A stretch of DNA of 64,000 nt from Acidobacteriota bacterium (lineage in GTDB: Bacteria > Acidobacteriota > Blastocatellia > Pyrinomonadales > Pyrinomonadaceae), in the NCBI GenBank assembly GCA_016718135.1, contig JADKEF010000003.1, forward strand, positions 434,001 to 498,000. The letters are read 5' to 3'. The position numbers and the translations under genes are program-made. The notes below the pieces were generated by a model. The model did no database searches, was not told the origin of the DNA, and saw only the letters and a program-made list of their open reading frames with translations. Positions 33,354 through 42,171 of the stretch are shown piece after piece (within the stretch, counting starts at the first letter, position 1; each line of letters starts with the position of its first letter).

Positions 33354-34496
33354 ATGAAGATTCTGGTTCTCGGCGCCGGCCGAATGGGACACGGCGCAGT
33401 TTTTGATCTAATTCACAATTCGCCTAGTGTCGAAAGGGTGACGGTCGCGGATTTCGACTTCGCAAAGGCAGAGGCTGTTGCCGCTGCGGTTGGCACAGAT
33501 CGCATCGATGCCCGCCAGATCGACGCCTCGAATTATGCTGACATCGTCGAGCTTTTTCGCGGCCACGACTCGGTCATTTCATGCGTCAATTACTGGTACA
33601 ACGTCTCGCTTTCAAAAGCCGCGATCGAAGTGGGCGCAAACTTCTGTGACCTCGGCGGCAATAATTACATCGTCGACGAACAACTCGCCCTCGACGCCGA
33701 AGCCAAGGCCGCCGGTATCAACATCATCCCCGACTGCGGCCTCGCTCCGGGAATGGTCTCGATCCTGGCGATGCACGGAGCCACGAGATTCGACAGCGTC
33801 GATGAGATCCACATCCGCGTTGGCGGCCTGCCGCAAGACCCGCAGCCGCCGCTCAATTATCAGCTAGTCTTCTCTGTCGAAGGATTGATAAATGAATATC
33901 TGGAGATCGCACGCGTCATCCGCGGCGGCAAGATCACCGAGGTCGATTCGATGACCGAGATCGAGAGTTTGTCATTCGATGGCTTCCCGCCGCTCGAGGC
34001 GTTTCAAACCAGCGGCGGCACCTCGACGCTACCTGATACATTCCTCGGCAGCATCCGCGAGCTCGATTACAAGACGATCCGCTACGCCGGGCATTGTGAG
34101 AAATTCAAAACCATGATGGACCTCGGCCTGTGTTCGAGCGAAGAGATCATGGTCGATTTTCAGAAGGTGAAACCGCGCAAGGTTTTCGGCGAGCTGCTCC
34201 AACAACACCTTCCCGCCGACGGCCCGGACTACGTTCTCGTCCGTCTCGACTTCGTCGGCCTAAAAGACGGCGAGACGAAAAAGCTCCGTTTCGACATCGT
34301 CGATAAGCAAGACGAAGCAACCGGAATGAGCGCCATGATGCGAACAACCGCATTTCCCGCCTCGATCATCGCGCAGATGATGGCGAGCGGCGATGTTATT
34401 GCACGCGGAGCAACGCCGCAGGAAGAGGCTATCGATCCCGAGAAATTCGTTGCCGAGATCGCCCGGCGGAATATCAAGATCGTAGAATCACTTTAG
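33354..34496 (+). CDS. Saccharopine dehydrogenase-family oxidoreductase
   Basis: 380 residues. The N-terminal Rossmann fold shows KILVLGAGRMGHGAV (GxGxxG) and VTVADFDFAKAEA. The central region ISCVNYWYNVSLSKAAIEVG and CDLGGNNYIVDEQ, and DCGLAPGMVSILAMHG, are typical of the saccharopine dehydrogenase / carboxynorspermidine dehydrogenase family. The C-terminal part forms the catalytic alpha/beta domain. It could act in lysine metabolism or polyamine synthesis; neighbours give no hint. It starts 54 bases after the PilZ gene. Confidence 0.88.
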   Translation: MKILVLGAGRMGHGAVFDLIHNSPSVERVTVADFDFAKAEAVAAAVGTDRIDARQIDASNYADIVELFRGHDSVISCVNYWYNVSLSKAAIEVGANFCDLGGNNYIVDEQLALDAEAKAAGINIIPDCGLAPGMVSILAMHGATRFDSVDEIHIRVGGLPQDPQPPLNYQLVFSVEGLINEYLEIARVIRGGKITEVDSMTEIESLSFDGFPPLEAFQTSGGTSTLPDTFLGSIRELDYKTIRYAGHCEKFKTMMDLGLCSSEEIMVDFQKVKPRKVFGELLQQHLPADGPDYVLVRLDFVGLKDGETKKLRFDIVDKQDEATGMSAMMRTTAFPASIIAQMMASGDVIARGATPQEEAIDPEKFVAEIARRNIKIVESL

Positions 34497-34527
34497 TCAG
34501 AAAAGTTCAACATTAAGGGGAAACAAG

Positions 34528-34923
34528 ATGATCACATTAGAAGTAGCACGAAAAATTATCGCTGCAGCAGAGGCGAAAGCGACTGAGATCGGACAGCCGA
34601 TGAACATAGCGGTGGTTGATGCAGGCGGCAACCTGGTCGCACATGTTCGCATGGACAATGCGTGGATCGGCAGCGTCAATATCTCGATCAACAAGGCGTG
34701 GACGTCGCGTGCATTCGACATCACCACCAAGGCTCTTGGCGAGAACAGCCAGTCGGGCGATCAGTTCTTTGGCATTCACGCCTCCAACGGCGGCAAGGTA
34801 ATGGTCTTCGCTGGCGGCATCCCGCTCAAAAAGGGCAAGAAAGTAGTCGGAGCCATCGGCGTCTCAGGCGGTAGTGGCGAACAGGATCACGCGGTTGCAG
34901 AGGCAGGAGCCAAAGCATATTAG
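34528..34923 (+). CDS. GlcG/HbpS-family protein
   Basis: 131 residues of the GlcG/HbpS (DUF336) family. The pattern LEVARKIIAAAEAKATEIG, MNIAVVDAGGNLVAHVRMD, NKAWTSRAF and GGIPLKKGKKVVGAIGVSGG is complete. Members bind haem or other small molecules and often sit beside oxidoreductases; the exact role is unclear. AAGGGGAAACAAG precedes the ATG. A hairpin at 34947-34978 ends the transcript. Confidence 0.88.
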   Translation: MITLEVARKIIAAAEAKATEIGQPMNIAVVDAGGNLVAHVRMDNAWIGSVNISINKAWTSRAFDITTKALGENSQSGDQFFGIHASNGGKVMVFAGGIPLKKGKKVVGAIGVSGGSGEQDHAVAEAGAKAY

Positions 34924-34946
34924 TTTTCAGAATATTGCGAGGTGGG

Positions 34947-34978
34947 ATCGGATAGCTCTAGAAATAGGACTATCCGAT
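34947..34978. terminator. Bidirectional terminator between convergent genes
   Basis: ATCGGATAG (34947-34955) pairs with CTATCCGAT (34970-34978); TTTCACTTTCT follows on the plus strand. The right arm contains the stop codon of the minus-strand gene. Confidence 0.65.
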
Positions 34979-35743
34979 TTCACTTTCTACTACCAACTCA
35001 TCGTATGCAAACCGCACATTGTCTGGCAGCAAAATTGAATCACGTTCATGGAGAATGTCGTGGTTCAGGTGAGTTAGGAATGCTCGTTTCGGCTTGAGGT
35101 CTTCAATAATTGCCAGCGCTTCTTCAAGACACAGGTGCGTCGAGTGAGGTTTGATCCGCACGCAATCTAAGACCAAAACATCTAGATCGCGTAGACCCGC
35201 CATAGAAGCGGGCGGAATTACTTTTAGATCGGTCGCATACGCAAAGTCATTGAATCGGTAGGCGATGACGGGCAGTTTTCCGTGGATCACCTCAAGCGGT
35301 GTGATCTCGAGATCGTCGCCGACGCAGAATGGCGCGTTTGGCTCGACCGTGTGGGGAACAAGCTGTGGAAGGCCGCCGCCGAAATGGGTCGGTTCAAAGA
35401 TATAGCGGAAAATGCGTTTGAGATCGGTCCACGCGATGTCATTGGCGTAAACTCCCATTGCTCCGTGGCGGAAATTGAGCGGGCGAATGTCGTCAAGCCC
35501 AAAAACATGATCCACATGGCAATGCGTGATCAGAACAGCATCGAGATGACTGATCCCAGCCCGCAAAGCCTGCTGCCGAAAATCGATCGACGTATCGACC
35601 AGCACCTTCTTATCGCGATGTTCGATAAGTATCGAAACCCGCAAACGCTTGTCACGCGGATCGTCGGACAGGCAAGTCTCACAATCGCACCCGATCGAGG
35701 GAACGCCTGTCGATGTACCTGTACCGAGGAAAGTGAGTTTCAT
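34970..35743 (-). CDS. PhnP-like metallo-beta-lactamase-fold hydrolase
   Basis: 257 residues. The start LTFLGTGTSTGVPSIGCDCE with paired cysteines (CDCETC) and the metal-binding HCHVDH motif (about residues 74-79), further His/Asp ligands (FAYATDLK, THLNHD) place it in the MBL-fold family near PhnP and related phosphodiesterases. It binds two metal ions and probably cleaves a cyclic phosphate or another phosphodiester. No phn genes are nearby, so a role in phosphonate use is unlikely. Cytoplasmic. Confidence 0.88.
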   Translation of the reverse strand: MKLTFLGTGTSTGVPSIGCDCETCLSDDPRDKRLRVSILIEHRDKKVLVDTSIDFRQQALRAGISHLDAVLITHCHVDHVFGLDDIRPLNFRHGAMGVYANDIAWTDLKRIFRYIFEPTHFGGGLPQLVPHTVEPNAPFCVGDDLEITPLEVIHGKLPVIAYRFNDFAYATDLKVIPPASMAGLRDLDVLVLDCVRIKPHSTHLCLEEALAIIEDLKPKRAFLTHLNHDILHERDSILLPDNVRFAYDELVVESEIG

Positions 35744-35753
35744 TCAGAAATAT

Positions 35754-35828
35754 TAAACGCAGAGATCGCAAAGAACGCAGGGGAAAACCTTTCAGAAAAC
35801 TCTGCGTTCTCAGCGGTCTCTGCGTTAA
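35754..35828. repeat. Palindromic repeat of the AACGCAGAG type
   Basis: TAAACGCAGAGATCGCAAAG and on (35754-35780) faces TCTGCGTTCTCAGCGGTCTC and on (35801-35828). A second copy lies at 37341-37410. It occupies the gap between the MBL hydrolase and DUF1844 genes. Confidence 0.7.
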
Positions 35829-35831
35829 ATT

Positions 35832-36416
35832 CTATTTCTTGCCAAGGATGTCTGCCCCGGAGAATTGCTGGGCCGCCTGAGCCTTTAGCTTCTCTTCCGT
35901 AGCCCGAACAAGTTGCACATACTGCATCCGCAGATCACCCAGCAAACCGTCGAGCAAACGTGCCTCCTGCGGATGTAGATTGTTGTTCGTTTTCTCCTTG
36001 ATCATTCCCAGCACATCGAGCCAGTACTTGCCGGTATCGAGGTCGAGCATGCGTTTGCCCGTCGCCGGATTTGGCACAGCACCAAGAGCGGTCGCGGCAT
36101 TGGTGGCAAGCATTGAGAGGAAATTAACAAAACTCGCCGGGTCCTGAGCACCGGGAATCTCTTCGCCGTCGTCTCCCATATAGTCGCGGTCGTCGGTCGC
36201 GGGATCGCTGAGATCTTGATGCTCCGCTGATCCTTCGCCCGATGGTTCAATCGCCGCGTGCTCTTCAATGGGCTCCGGCGTCGACTCCGCCTTTGGTGGT
36301 TCGACCTTTGCTGGTTCGAGCACCACGCCGTCTTTCAGCGAGCCGTCGGCATTGAATTTGCGCCTGTCGGCAACTTTAAAACTAACTTCTTCTTCGTTGT
36401 CGTCTCTTCCGATCAT
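35832..36416 (-). CDS. DUF1844 protein
   Basis: 194 residues. The first half is acidic and of low complexity (VLEPAKVEPPKAESTPEPIE), likely disordered. The C-terminal half, ASFVNFLSMLATNAATALG through LDTGKYWLDVLGMIKEKT and LHPQEARLLDGLLGDLRMQY, is the DUF1844 domain, a small helical domain of unknown role. The ATG at 36416 is chosen because the open frame to 36515 runs through the palindromic repeat upstream. It is divergent from mazG. Confidence 0.82.
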   Translation of the reverse strand: MIGRDDNEEEVSFKVADRRKFNADGSLKDGVVLEPAKVEPPKAESTPEPIEEHAAIEPSGEGSAEHQDLSDPATDDRDYMGDDGEEIPGAQDPASFVNFLSMLATNAATALGAVPNPATGKRMLDLDTGKYWLDVLGMIKEKTNNNLHPQEARLLDGLLGDLRMQYVQLVRATEEKLKAQAAQQFSGADILGKK

Positions 36417-36453
36417 AATAGTTGTTTCGATTTTATCACTTTGCCTTTTTGTA

Positions 36454-36510
36454 GAACAGGCTTTCCAGCCTGTTCCTCCATACGCTCGCGACAGACCAGG
36501 CGGTCTGTCG
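36454..36510. repeat. Two adjacent palindromes between the DUF1844 gene and mazG
   Basis: GAACAGGCT/AGCCTGTTC (36454-36475) and CGACAGACC/GGTCTGTCG (36489-36510). They lie 15 bases before the mazG ATG, where they must be part of its mRNA leader or be skipped by the promoter. Confidence 0.65.
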
Positions 36511-36524
36511 TACAATTTAGGTAT

Positions 36525-37331
36525 ATGTCACAGTCTTTTGATGAATTGGTTGCCGTTATGCAGCGGCTGCGTGCTCCGGGCGGTTGCCCTTGGGATCATG
36601 AGCAAACTTACGCCTCGCTGTCGCAGTATTTGCTCGAAGAGGCGTATGAGACCTTCGACGCCATTCAGGAAGCAGATGCGACCGGCGATACGACGAACCT
36701 GCGAGAGGAACTTGGCGATCTGCTGCTGCAAGTCGTTTTCCACTCAACGATTGGTGCCGAACGCGGTGATTTCACTATCGATGATGTCTCGGCCGGGGTT
36801 ACCAAGAAGCTAATTCTTCGGCATCCGCATGTTTTTGGCGATAAGAAACTTTCGCGTGCTCAGGATGTGCTCGACAATTGGGATCAGCTCAAAGCCGACG
36901 AACGTGCTGCTTCGGGGAAGGCCGAAAGGGTTCGTGAATCTATTCTCGATGAAGTTCCTGTTCATTTTCCTGGGTTGCTCGAAACTTTAAAGGTCACGAA
37001 GAAGGCCGCGAAGGTCGGGTTTGATTGGGAAAATCAGGAGCAGATATTCGCGAAGATCGATGAGGAAACTGCCGAGCTGCGTTCCGCTATCAACAGCGGT
37101 GATACCGAGAACATTGCCGAGGAAGTCGGTGATCTGCTATTCGCCGTCGTCAATCTCGCCCGCCATCTTGACGTCGAGCCCGAAACCGCACTCAAGAAAA
37201 CCAATCGAAAATTTAGAGATCGGTTCAAATTTATCGAGGAGCAACTAAAGCTGGAAGGCAAGACTCTGGAAGATTCAAACCTCGAAGAAATGGACGCGTT
37301 GTGGAATAAGGCGAAAGCTAAAACCGCCTGA
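36525..37331 (+). CDS. mazG: Nucleoside triphosphate pyrophosphohydrolase MazG
   Basis: 268 residues with two tandem MazG domains. The first has LRAPGGCPWDHEQTYASLSQ and the metal-binding EEAYETFDAI and REELGDLLLQVVFHS; the second has ENQEQIFAKIDEETAEL and IAEEVGDLLFAVVNLAR. It hydrolyses NTPs to NMP and pyrophosphate, removing aberrant nucleotides or lowering (p)ppGpp. The ATG at 36525 starts MSQSFDELVAVMQRLRAPG; the frame upstream to 36258 overlaps the DUF1844 gene and is not coding. It is not linked functionally to the MazEF module next door except by history of names. Confidence 0.94.
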   Translation: MSQSFDELVAVMQRLRAPGGCPWDHEQTYASLSQYLLEEAYETFDAIQEADATGDTTNLREELGDLLLQVVFHSTIGAERGDFTIDDVSAGVTKKLILRHPHVFGDKKLSRAQDVLDNWDQLKADERAASGKAERVRESILDEVPVHFPGLLETLKVTKKAAKVGFDWENQEQIFAKIDEETAELRSAINSGDTENIAEEVGDLLFAVVNLARHLDVEPETALKKTNRKFRDRFKFIEEQLKLEGKTLEDSNLEEMDALWNKAKAKTA

Positions 37332-37340
37332 CCCTGATTG

Positions 37341-37410
37341 TCTCTCTGCGTCCTTTGCGATCTCTGCGTTAAATTATTCTTTAACGCAGAGGCCGCTGAG
37401 TACGCAGAGA
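37341..37410. repeat. Palindromic repeat of the AACGCAGAG type, second copy
   Basis: The left arm TCTCTCTGCGTCC...GCGTTAAA (37341-37373) faces TTTAACGCAGAGGCCGC...GCAGAGA (37380-37410), with a six-base loop. It lies between the convergent mazG and mazF genes, where it can fold in either transcript. Confidence 0.7.
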
Positions 37411-37413
37411 AAA

Positions 37414-37734
37414 CTATTCAGCAAACATCTCTTGCAGGCGATCAAGCGTTTTGCTCCGAGCGGCTTTCCCAATGTCACCGATCTTCTTGACCAACCGATC
37501 TTTATCTACTGTCCTCATCTGATCGAGCACGATCGATCTTTCGTTGTTCAGCAGCTCGACGGAAATTCGTGTCGGGTACTTCGCCGTCGGCGATGAGATC
37601 GGGGCGATGATGACGTGGCCGATGTTGCGGTTCATCTCGTCGGGCGAGATGACGACTGCGGGCCGCGTGTTCTTGGCATCTTTTGATGGGACGTCATCGA
37701 GATTGACGAGGTAGACCTCAAATCGCTTTACCAT
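37414..37734 (-). CDS. mazF: MazF/PemK-type toxin
   Basis: 106 residues. The type II toxin fold of MazF is seen in RFEVYLVNLDDVPSKDAKNT, RPAVVISPDEMN and HVIIAPISSPTAKYPTRISV, ending with the helix IGDIGKAARSKTLDRLQEMF. Members are sequence-specific endoribonucleases. The ATG at 37734 has AAGGAG five bases upstream (inside the antitoxin gene), giving a 7-base overlap with mazE; the GTG at 37740 is less likely. The antitoxin is encoded directly upstream. Confidence 0.9.
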   Translation of the reverse strand: MVKRFEVYLVNLDDVPSKDAKNTRPAVVISPDEMNRNIGHVIIAPISSPTAKYPTRISVELLNNERSIVLDQMRTVDKDRLVKKIGDIGKAARSKTLDRLQEMFAE

Positions 37735-37976
37735 TGCCACTCCTTCTTCTCGAATGACGTTTTTGTCGATCCATCAAACATCTCGTCGTCGTCATTCTCC
37801 GCCATTCGCTTAAAAGCCTCATCCCAACCCGCTCGCGGTTGTTGAGTATTGCGAATTAGTATCCCGTCCGGATGTAGCTCAAGGTCAACCTCACCCGTGA
37901 TGCCGGTTTCCTCAAGCAACATTTTAGGAATACGAATTCCCTGCGAATTACCGATTTGAATGATCTGGCATTTCAT
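37728..37976 (-). CDS. mazE: MazE-type antitoxin
   Basis: 82 residues. The AbrB/SpoVT-type DNA-binding start CQIIQIGNSQGIRIPKMLLE is followed by VDLELHPDGILIRN and an acidic, flexible tail (RMAENDDDEMFDG) that would wrap around the toxin. It neutralises MazF and autoregulates the operon. The start is next to an AT-rich region (37977-38015) that should carry the promoter and operator. Confidence 0.9.
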   Translation of the reverse strand: MKCQIIQIGNSQGIRIPKMLLEETGITGEVDLELHPDGILIRNTQQPRAGWDEAFKRMAENDDDEMFDGSTKTSFEKKEWQW

Positions 37977-38015
37977 AATTACATCGTAATTACATCCGAA
38001 ATATTCGTCAACTAA

Positions 38016-38130
38016 AGCCGGGAACGCAGGCGTCCCTCCTGCCCGTAACTATTTCGGCGTTAGATCAGCATATTAGCCGACGCCGGGAGGAACCGGCGGC
38101 GGTGCAGGCGGGACGCCTGTGTTCCCGGCT
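38016..38130. repeat. Long palindrome AGCCGGGAACGCAGGCGTCC.../...GGACGCCTGTGTTCCCGGCT
   Basis: Arms 38016-38043 and 38104-38130 match almost fully; the interior (38044-38103) has further GC-rich inverted sequence such as GACGCCGGGAGG and CCGGCGGCGG. The right arm runs into the last codons of serS. It may terminate serS on the minus strand. Apart from this repeat, the 37977-38128 gap holds no gene. Confidence 0.7.
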
Positions 38131-39415
38131 AAGTGGTTATTCTTTCCAGGCCGTTCATATACCGCCGTAGAACTTCAGGGATCACAACACTGCCGTCTTC
38201 CTGCTGATAGTTTTCCAGCACAGCTATCCACGTGCGACCGACGGCGAGGCCGCTACCGTTTAGGGTGTGGACGAATTCGGGTTTTGCTCCAACCGCGCGG
38301 CGAAAGCGTGTGTTCATACGTCGAGCTTGAAAGTCGCCGCAGTTCGAGCAGCTTGAGATCTCGCGAAATGTCTTTTGCGAAGGCAACCATACCTCGATGT
38401 CGTAGGTCTTCTTTGCCCCAAAACCCATGTCGCCCGTCGACAGGACAATCGTGCGATACGGCAACTCGAGAAGTTGCAAGATCCGCTCTGCGTTGGCGGT
38501 GAGCTTTTCGTGTTCTTCCTCGCTATTTTCCGGCATGCAGAGCTTTACAAGTTCTACCTTCTCGAACTGATGCTGGCGTATCAAACCGCGGGTGTCGCGC
38601 CCGTAGCTTCCTGCCTCGCTGCGAAAACACGGGGTGTATGCGACGTATCGCTTTGGCAATTCACTGGCGTCGAGTATCTCTTCAGAGTGATAATTCGTCA
38701 CCGGAACCTCAGCCGTCGGTATCAAAGCAAAGCCGCGATCGTCTTTAATGTGAAAGAGGTCTTCCTCGAATTTTGGTAATTGGTTGGTCCCGAATAGAGC
38801 TGTGCGGTTTACCAAAAACGGTGGCAGCGTCTCGCTATAGCCGTGCTCGGTTGTTTGGACATCGAGCATGAAATTGACGAGCGCACGTTCTAGCCGGGCA
38901 CCGGCACCATTTAGAATGGCAAATCGCGAACCGGCGATCTTGGTCGCACGTTCTAGATCGAGGATGCCGAGGTCGGTGCCGAGATCGACGTGATCCCTTG
39001 GTTCAAAATCAAACTCCCGCGGCTCGCCCCAACGGCGGATCTCTTTGTTATCCGCTTCGTCTTTACCAATGGGCACGTCCGCAGCGGGCAGGTTTGGCAA
39101 ACCGGAAAGTAACTCGCGCATGGCTGCGTCAGCGGCATCGCGTTGTTGTTCCAACTCCGTCTGCTTGTCTTTTAGTCCCGCGACCTCTGCTTTTTTCGCC
39201 TCAGCCTCGTCGTGGTGGCCGGCCTGCATCATCGCTCCGATCTCTTTGCTCGCAATGTTTCGCTGCTGGTTGATAGCATCGGCCTCGCCATTCACACGGC
39301 GTCGCGTCGCATCTAGTTCGACGAACGTGTCGAGCGCATCGGTAGGAAAATTCCGGTTCGCAAATGCAGAGCGGACGGCATCAAGATTTTCCCTTACATA
39401 AATCAGATCTAACAT
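38129..39415 (-). CDS. serS: Seryl-tRNA synthetase
   Basis: 428 residues, usual length for the bacterial class II enzyme. The N-terminal coiled-coil arm spans about 25-105 (VNGEADAINQQRNIASKEIG, then the KKAEVAGLKDKQTELEQQRD helix) and binds the long arm of tRNA-Ser. Catalytic motif 2 is YTPCFRSEAGSYGRDTRGLI with RQHQFEKVELV; motif 3 is NGSGLAVGRTWIAVLENYQQ. It charges tRNA-Ser and tRNA-Sec with serine. The gene begins 2 bases after the YdeI-like gene on the same strand, so the two form an operon. Confidence 0.97.
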   Translation of the reverse strand: MLDLIYVRENLDAVRSAFANRNFPTDALDTFVELDATRRRVNGEADAINQQRNIASKEIGAMMQAGHHDEAEAKKAEVAGLKDKQTELEQQRDAADAAMRELLSGLPNLPAADVPIGKDEADNKEIRRWGEPREFDFEPRDHVDLGTDLGILDLERATKIAGSRFAILNGAGARLERALVNFMLDVQTTEHGYSETLPPFLVNRTALFGTNQLPKFEEDLFHIKDDRGFALIPTAEVPVTNYHSEEILDASELPKRYVAYTPCFRSEAGSYGRDTRGLIRQHQFEKVELVKLCMPENSEEEHEKLTANAERILQLLELPYRTIVLSTGDMGFGAKKTYDIEVWLPSQKTFREISSCSNCGDFQARRMNTRFRRAVGAKPEFVHTLNGSGLAVGRTWIAVLENYQQEDGSVVIPEVLRRYMNGLERITT

Positions 39416-39417
39416 CT

Positions 39418-39873
39418 TTATTTCCTTTTCGCCGCGACCATCTCGATCGCTTTATCTATTCGCCGTGCTCGTGTCTCGGGCGCCTTAGCTTCCTCGATCG
39501 CGCGGACATGTTCTTTTTTGTGCGTGTAGCTCAGTTTGTCCCAGGCGTCCCCAAGCTTTGTTTCCTTTAACGCCGCTGCAAGATCAGCAGGTATTTCGAC
39601 CGTTCGCTCGGCCGTATCTTTCTCAATGGTAATTACAATGTTATCACCCGCAGCGATCCCGACACGCGTCCGAAACTCTTTTGGGATGCCGAGCATGTAT
39701 TTGCCGCTCATACGGGCGATCGAGCCTCGATACTCGGCGCCGTTGATCACTGCCTTGACCGCCACACGCTTTGCTCCAAACACCGCTTCGACATCAAACG
39801 GTATCTCGATGCCCGTCGCGTCGAGCTTGTCGTTCTTTGTCAGCACGCATGAGAATGTTTGTTTATCAGCCAT
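39418..39873 (-). CDS. DUF1905/YdeI-like protein
   Basis: 151 residues. The N-terminal half (KNDKLDATGIEIPFDVEAVFG and GKYMLGIPKEFRTRVGIAAG) is a DUF1905 beta barrel. The C-terminal half (VEIPADLAAALKETKLGDAW, YTHKKEHVRAIEEAKAPETR) is the YdeI/OmpD-associated helical domain. Function unknown; some relatives have been linked to peptide resistance. ATG 39873 is chosen; the upstream frame to 39957 overlaps the divergent galU promoter. It is cotranscribed with serS. Confidence 0.82.
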   Translation of the reverse strand: MADKQTFSCVLTKNDKLDATGIEIPFDVEAVFGAKRVAVKAVINGAEYRGSIARMSGKYMLGIPKEFRTRVGIAAGDNIVITIEKDTAERTVEIPADLAAALKETKLGDAWDKLSYTHKKEHVRAIEEAKAPETRARRIDKAIEMVAAKRK

Positions 39874-39937
39874 TATTAACCTAAAATCAAGTGTTTGCTC
39901 AACCGTTCGAGACTTAACGAATTTAGCAAACATAAGT

Positions 39938-40807
39938 ATGGCAAACAAGATTCGCAAGGCCGTTTTCCCCGCTGCGGGGCTTGGAACGAGGTTTCTGCCG
40001 GCGACAAAGGCGTCGCCGAAGGAGATGCTTCCTCTAGTCGATAAGCCGCTTATTCAGTACGCGGTTGAAGAGGCGGTGGCCAGCGGCATCGAGTCGATAC
40101 TCATCATCACCGGTCGTGATAAGAGCGCGATCGAGAATCATTTTGACATCTCGTTCGAGATGGAGCAGATGCTGAAATCTCGCGGCAAACACGAGCTTTT
40201 CGAACTCGTCCATGCTGTCTCAGAGATCGCCCAGGTCTCGTACACTCGGCAGAAAGAAGCCCTCGGCCTAGGGCACGCGATCTATCAGGCGAAGGACTTT
40301 GTTGGCAATGATCCGTTTGCCGCTCTGCTCGCCGATGACATAGTTGACAGCGAAATACCGGCCTTGCAGCAGATGGTCAACGTTTACGAAAAGTACGATG
40401 CCCCAGTGATCGCAACGATGCAGGTCGCGGGCGAGGCCATCTCGCGTTTCGGCGTGATCGATGCCGAGGAAGTCGAACCAAACGTCTACAAGATCCGCGA
40501 CATGGTCGAGAAACCAGCCTACGCCGATGCCCCATCCGATCTCGCCATCATCGGCCGATACATCTTCACGCCCGATATCTTCGCCGCGATCGAACAAACA
40601 ACACCCGGCTCCGGCGGCGAGATCCAAATAACGGACGCCATGCGCATCCTCCTGAAAACTCGCCCATTCTACGCCGTCAAACTAGAAGGCCGCCGCCACG
40701 ATGCGGGTGACAAACTCGGCTTCCTTATCGCCACCGTCGAACTCGCGTTGAAGCGGGAAGATCTGGGCGGTGAGTTTCGTGAGTATCTCAAGTCCCTCAA
40801 TCTGTAG
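39938..40807 (+). CDS. galU: UTP-glucose-1-phosphate uridylyltransferase
   Basis: 289 residues. The nucleotide-binding loop is AAGLGTRFLPATKASPKEML; PLVDKPLIQYAVEEA, ADDIVDSEIP, FGVIDAEEV, MVEKP and GRYIFTPDIF follow in family order. It makes UDP-glucose for lipopolysaccharide or other glycans. The frame is open upstream to 39536 opposite the YdeI-like gene, but homology starts at MANKIRKAVFP (ATG 39938). Confidence 0.95.
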   Translation: MANKIRKAVFPAAGLGTRFLPATKASPKEMLPLVDKPLIQYAVEEAVASGIESILIITGRDKSAIENHFDISFEMEQMLKSRGKHELFELVHAVSEIAQVSYTRQKEALGLGHAIYQAKDFVGNDPFAALLADDIVDSEIPALQQMVNVYEKYDAPVIATMQVAGEAISRFGVIDAEEVEPNVYKIRDMVEKPAYADAPSDLAIIGRYIFTPDIFAAIEQTTPGSGGEIQITDAMRILLKTRPFYAVKLEGRRHDAGDKLGFLIATVELALKREDLGGEFREYLKSLNL

Positions 40808-40879
40808 AGCGGATCTCGCGCAAAGCTCGCCAAGTCCGCAAAGAAGACGCGAAGATGAACGTCCCAGAATCAAATGCCC

Positions 40880-42049
40880 TTACTCCGTGCGGGCCTCAGC
40901 AACTGGCCGCGTTCCGATCGCTATCTGCAAGATTATCAACAACATAACAGCCGCTAAGAGAACATACATCCCTGAATGGAGACTACCGGTCTTGTCCGAG
41001 ATGTAGCCAATGAGCCAGGTCGAGAGAGCGGAACCGAGCGTGCCAAGAATGAACAATGGTGTCGCCCGGCGGCTGGCGGACGGGCCGAAGGTTTGGGAGA
41101 ATCTGGCGACGTTGGTCGGGAAGATCCAGGATGTCCCAAAACCGGCTATGGTCGCCCCGAGGCTGAGCGCGAGGACGGTCGGCGCCGAGAGAATTACTGC
41201 CATTCCGATGAGGATAATAAACAAGCCGAGGATGAGCATTTTGCTCTCGTTTAGAAAGCGAAAGAGGACGGGAGCAAATCCACGTCCCAGAACGAAGAAC
41301 AAAAAATAGAGCAGTGTCGGTGAGACCCAACTCGCCAATGGGTCGCCCGGAACGCGGCCGGTATATGTCGTCAGCCAACCGCCGATGCCGCTTTCAAATC
41401 CGACGTGAATGAAGTTGAACGCCGCGATCATCCACGCGATCGGTGTCGTCCATATCGGAGTCGTGTCGGGCACGTCCCAGGATTCTTCTGCTGTCGTTTC
41501 GCGTCGCCCGGCGCCGAACAGGAAAAGCACAGCTGCTCCGATCGCGATGGGAATGGCCAACAGCCATGTCGTCATCCCAAGATGGTCGGCCGTCCCAAAG
41601 AGGTCGACGAACGGCTTGCATACTATAGCTCCCAATCCCCAGCAGAAATTGAGTACGCTCAGGGCCGAGCCCGCACGGTCGGGATTCGCCTCGAGGATCA
41701 GCATGTTGATCGCCGGCAGCGTCAGGCCGATGCCCATTCCGTTGATCGCAAACCCGAGTAGACACACCGTAAATATGTCCACATTCATCAAAATGATCCC
41801 GCCCGCCATAAGCAGCGAACCCGCAATCGTCGCCGCAAAGTACATGTTCCGCTTGCCCGCGATGCTCGTCAGCAGCGTACCCAAAAGCGAACCCGCAAAC
41901 TGCGCCGGGAAAAAGTAACTCACCTGCAGGTCGCTCAGCGTAAAATGCTTCGCCAGCACCGGCAGCACCTGCCCGATCAGGACAGTCGTGATCCCCGACA
42001 GGAAAAAGATCACATGAAGTACTATTTTTCGGCTCAGCGAGTGCGGCAT
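40880..42049 (-). CDS. Major facilitator superfamily transporter
   Basis: 389 residues with about twelve membrane helices. The MFS loop 2-3 region is short (TSIAGKRNMYFAA), and helix 4-5 contains NGMGIGLTLPAINMLILEA followed by NFCWGLGAIVCKPFVDLF, similar to FucP-like sugar porters, but the substrate cannot be assigned. The long central loop (GAGRRETTAEESWDVPDTTP) separates the two halves. The ATG at 42049 is preferred; the frame to 42067 starts with TTG. It is divergent from the RibBA-like gene. Confidence 0.88.
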   Translation of the reverse strand: MPHSLSRKIVLHVIFFLSGITTVLIGQVLPVLAKHFTLSDLQVSYFFPAQFAGSLLGTLLTSIAGKRNMYFAATIAGSLLMAGGIILMNVDIFTVCLLGFAINGMGIGLTLPAINMLILEANPDRAGSALSVLNFCWGLGAIVCKPFVDLFGTADHLGMTTWLLAIPIAIGAAVLFLFGAGRRETTAEESWDVPDTTPIWTTPIAWMIAAFNFIHVGFESGIGGWLTTYTGRVPGDPLASWVSPTLLYFLFFVLGRGFAPVLFRFLNESKMLILGLFIILIGMAVILSAPTVLALSLGATIAGFGTSWIFPTNVARFSQTFGPSASRRATPLFILGTLGSALSTWLIGYISDKTGSLHSGMYVLLAAVMLLIILQIAIGTRPVAEARTE

Positions 42050-42171
42050 AAACAGCAATTGTCGCAAGTTGTGTCAAGACGTTCAAATATTCGCGAAAAC
42101 CGCCGCTATTCGATAGAATCTAAAGAAATTAGCCGAATCGGGCACGCGCAGCTCGACGTCGGGAGATTAAA

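Noticed and set aside
36258..36524. Upstream extension of mazG
   Set aside because: It overlaps the DUF1844 gene on the other strand and the palindromes, and family homology starts at 36525.
38044..38103. A small gene between mazE and serS
   Set aside because: The sequence is the interior of a palindromic repeat.
39536..39937. Upstream extension of galU
   Set aside because: It is antisense to the YdeI-like gene and lacks nucleotidyltransferase similarity.
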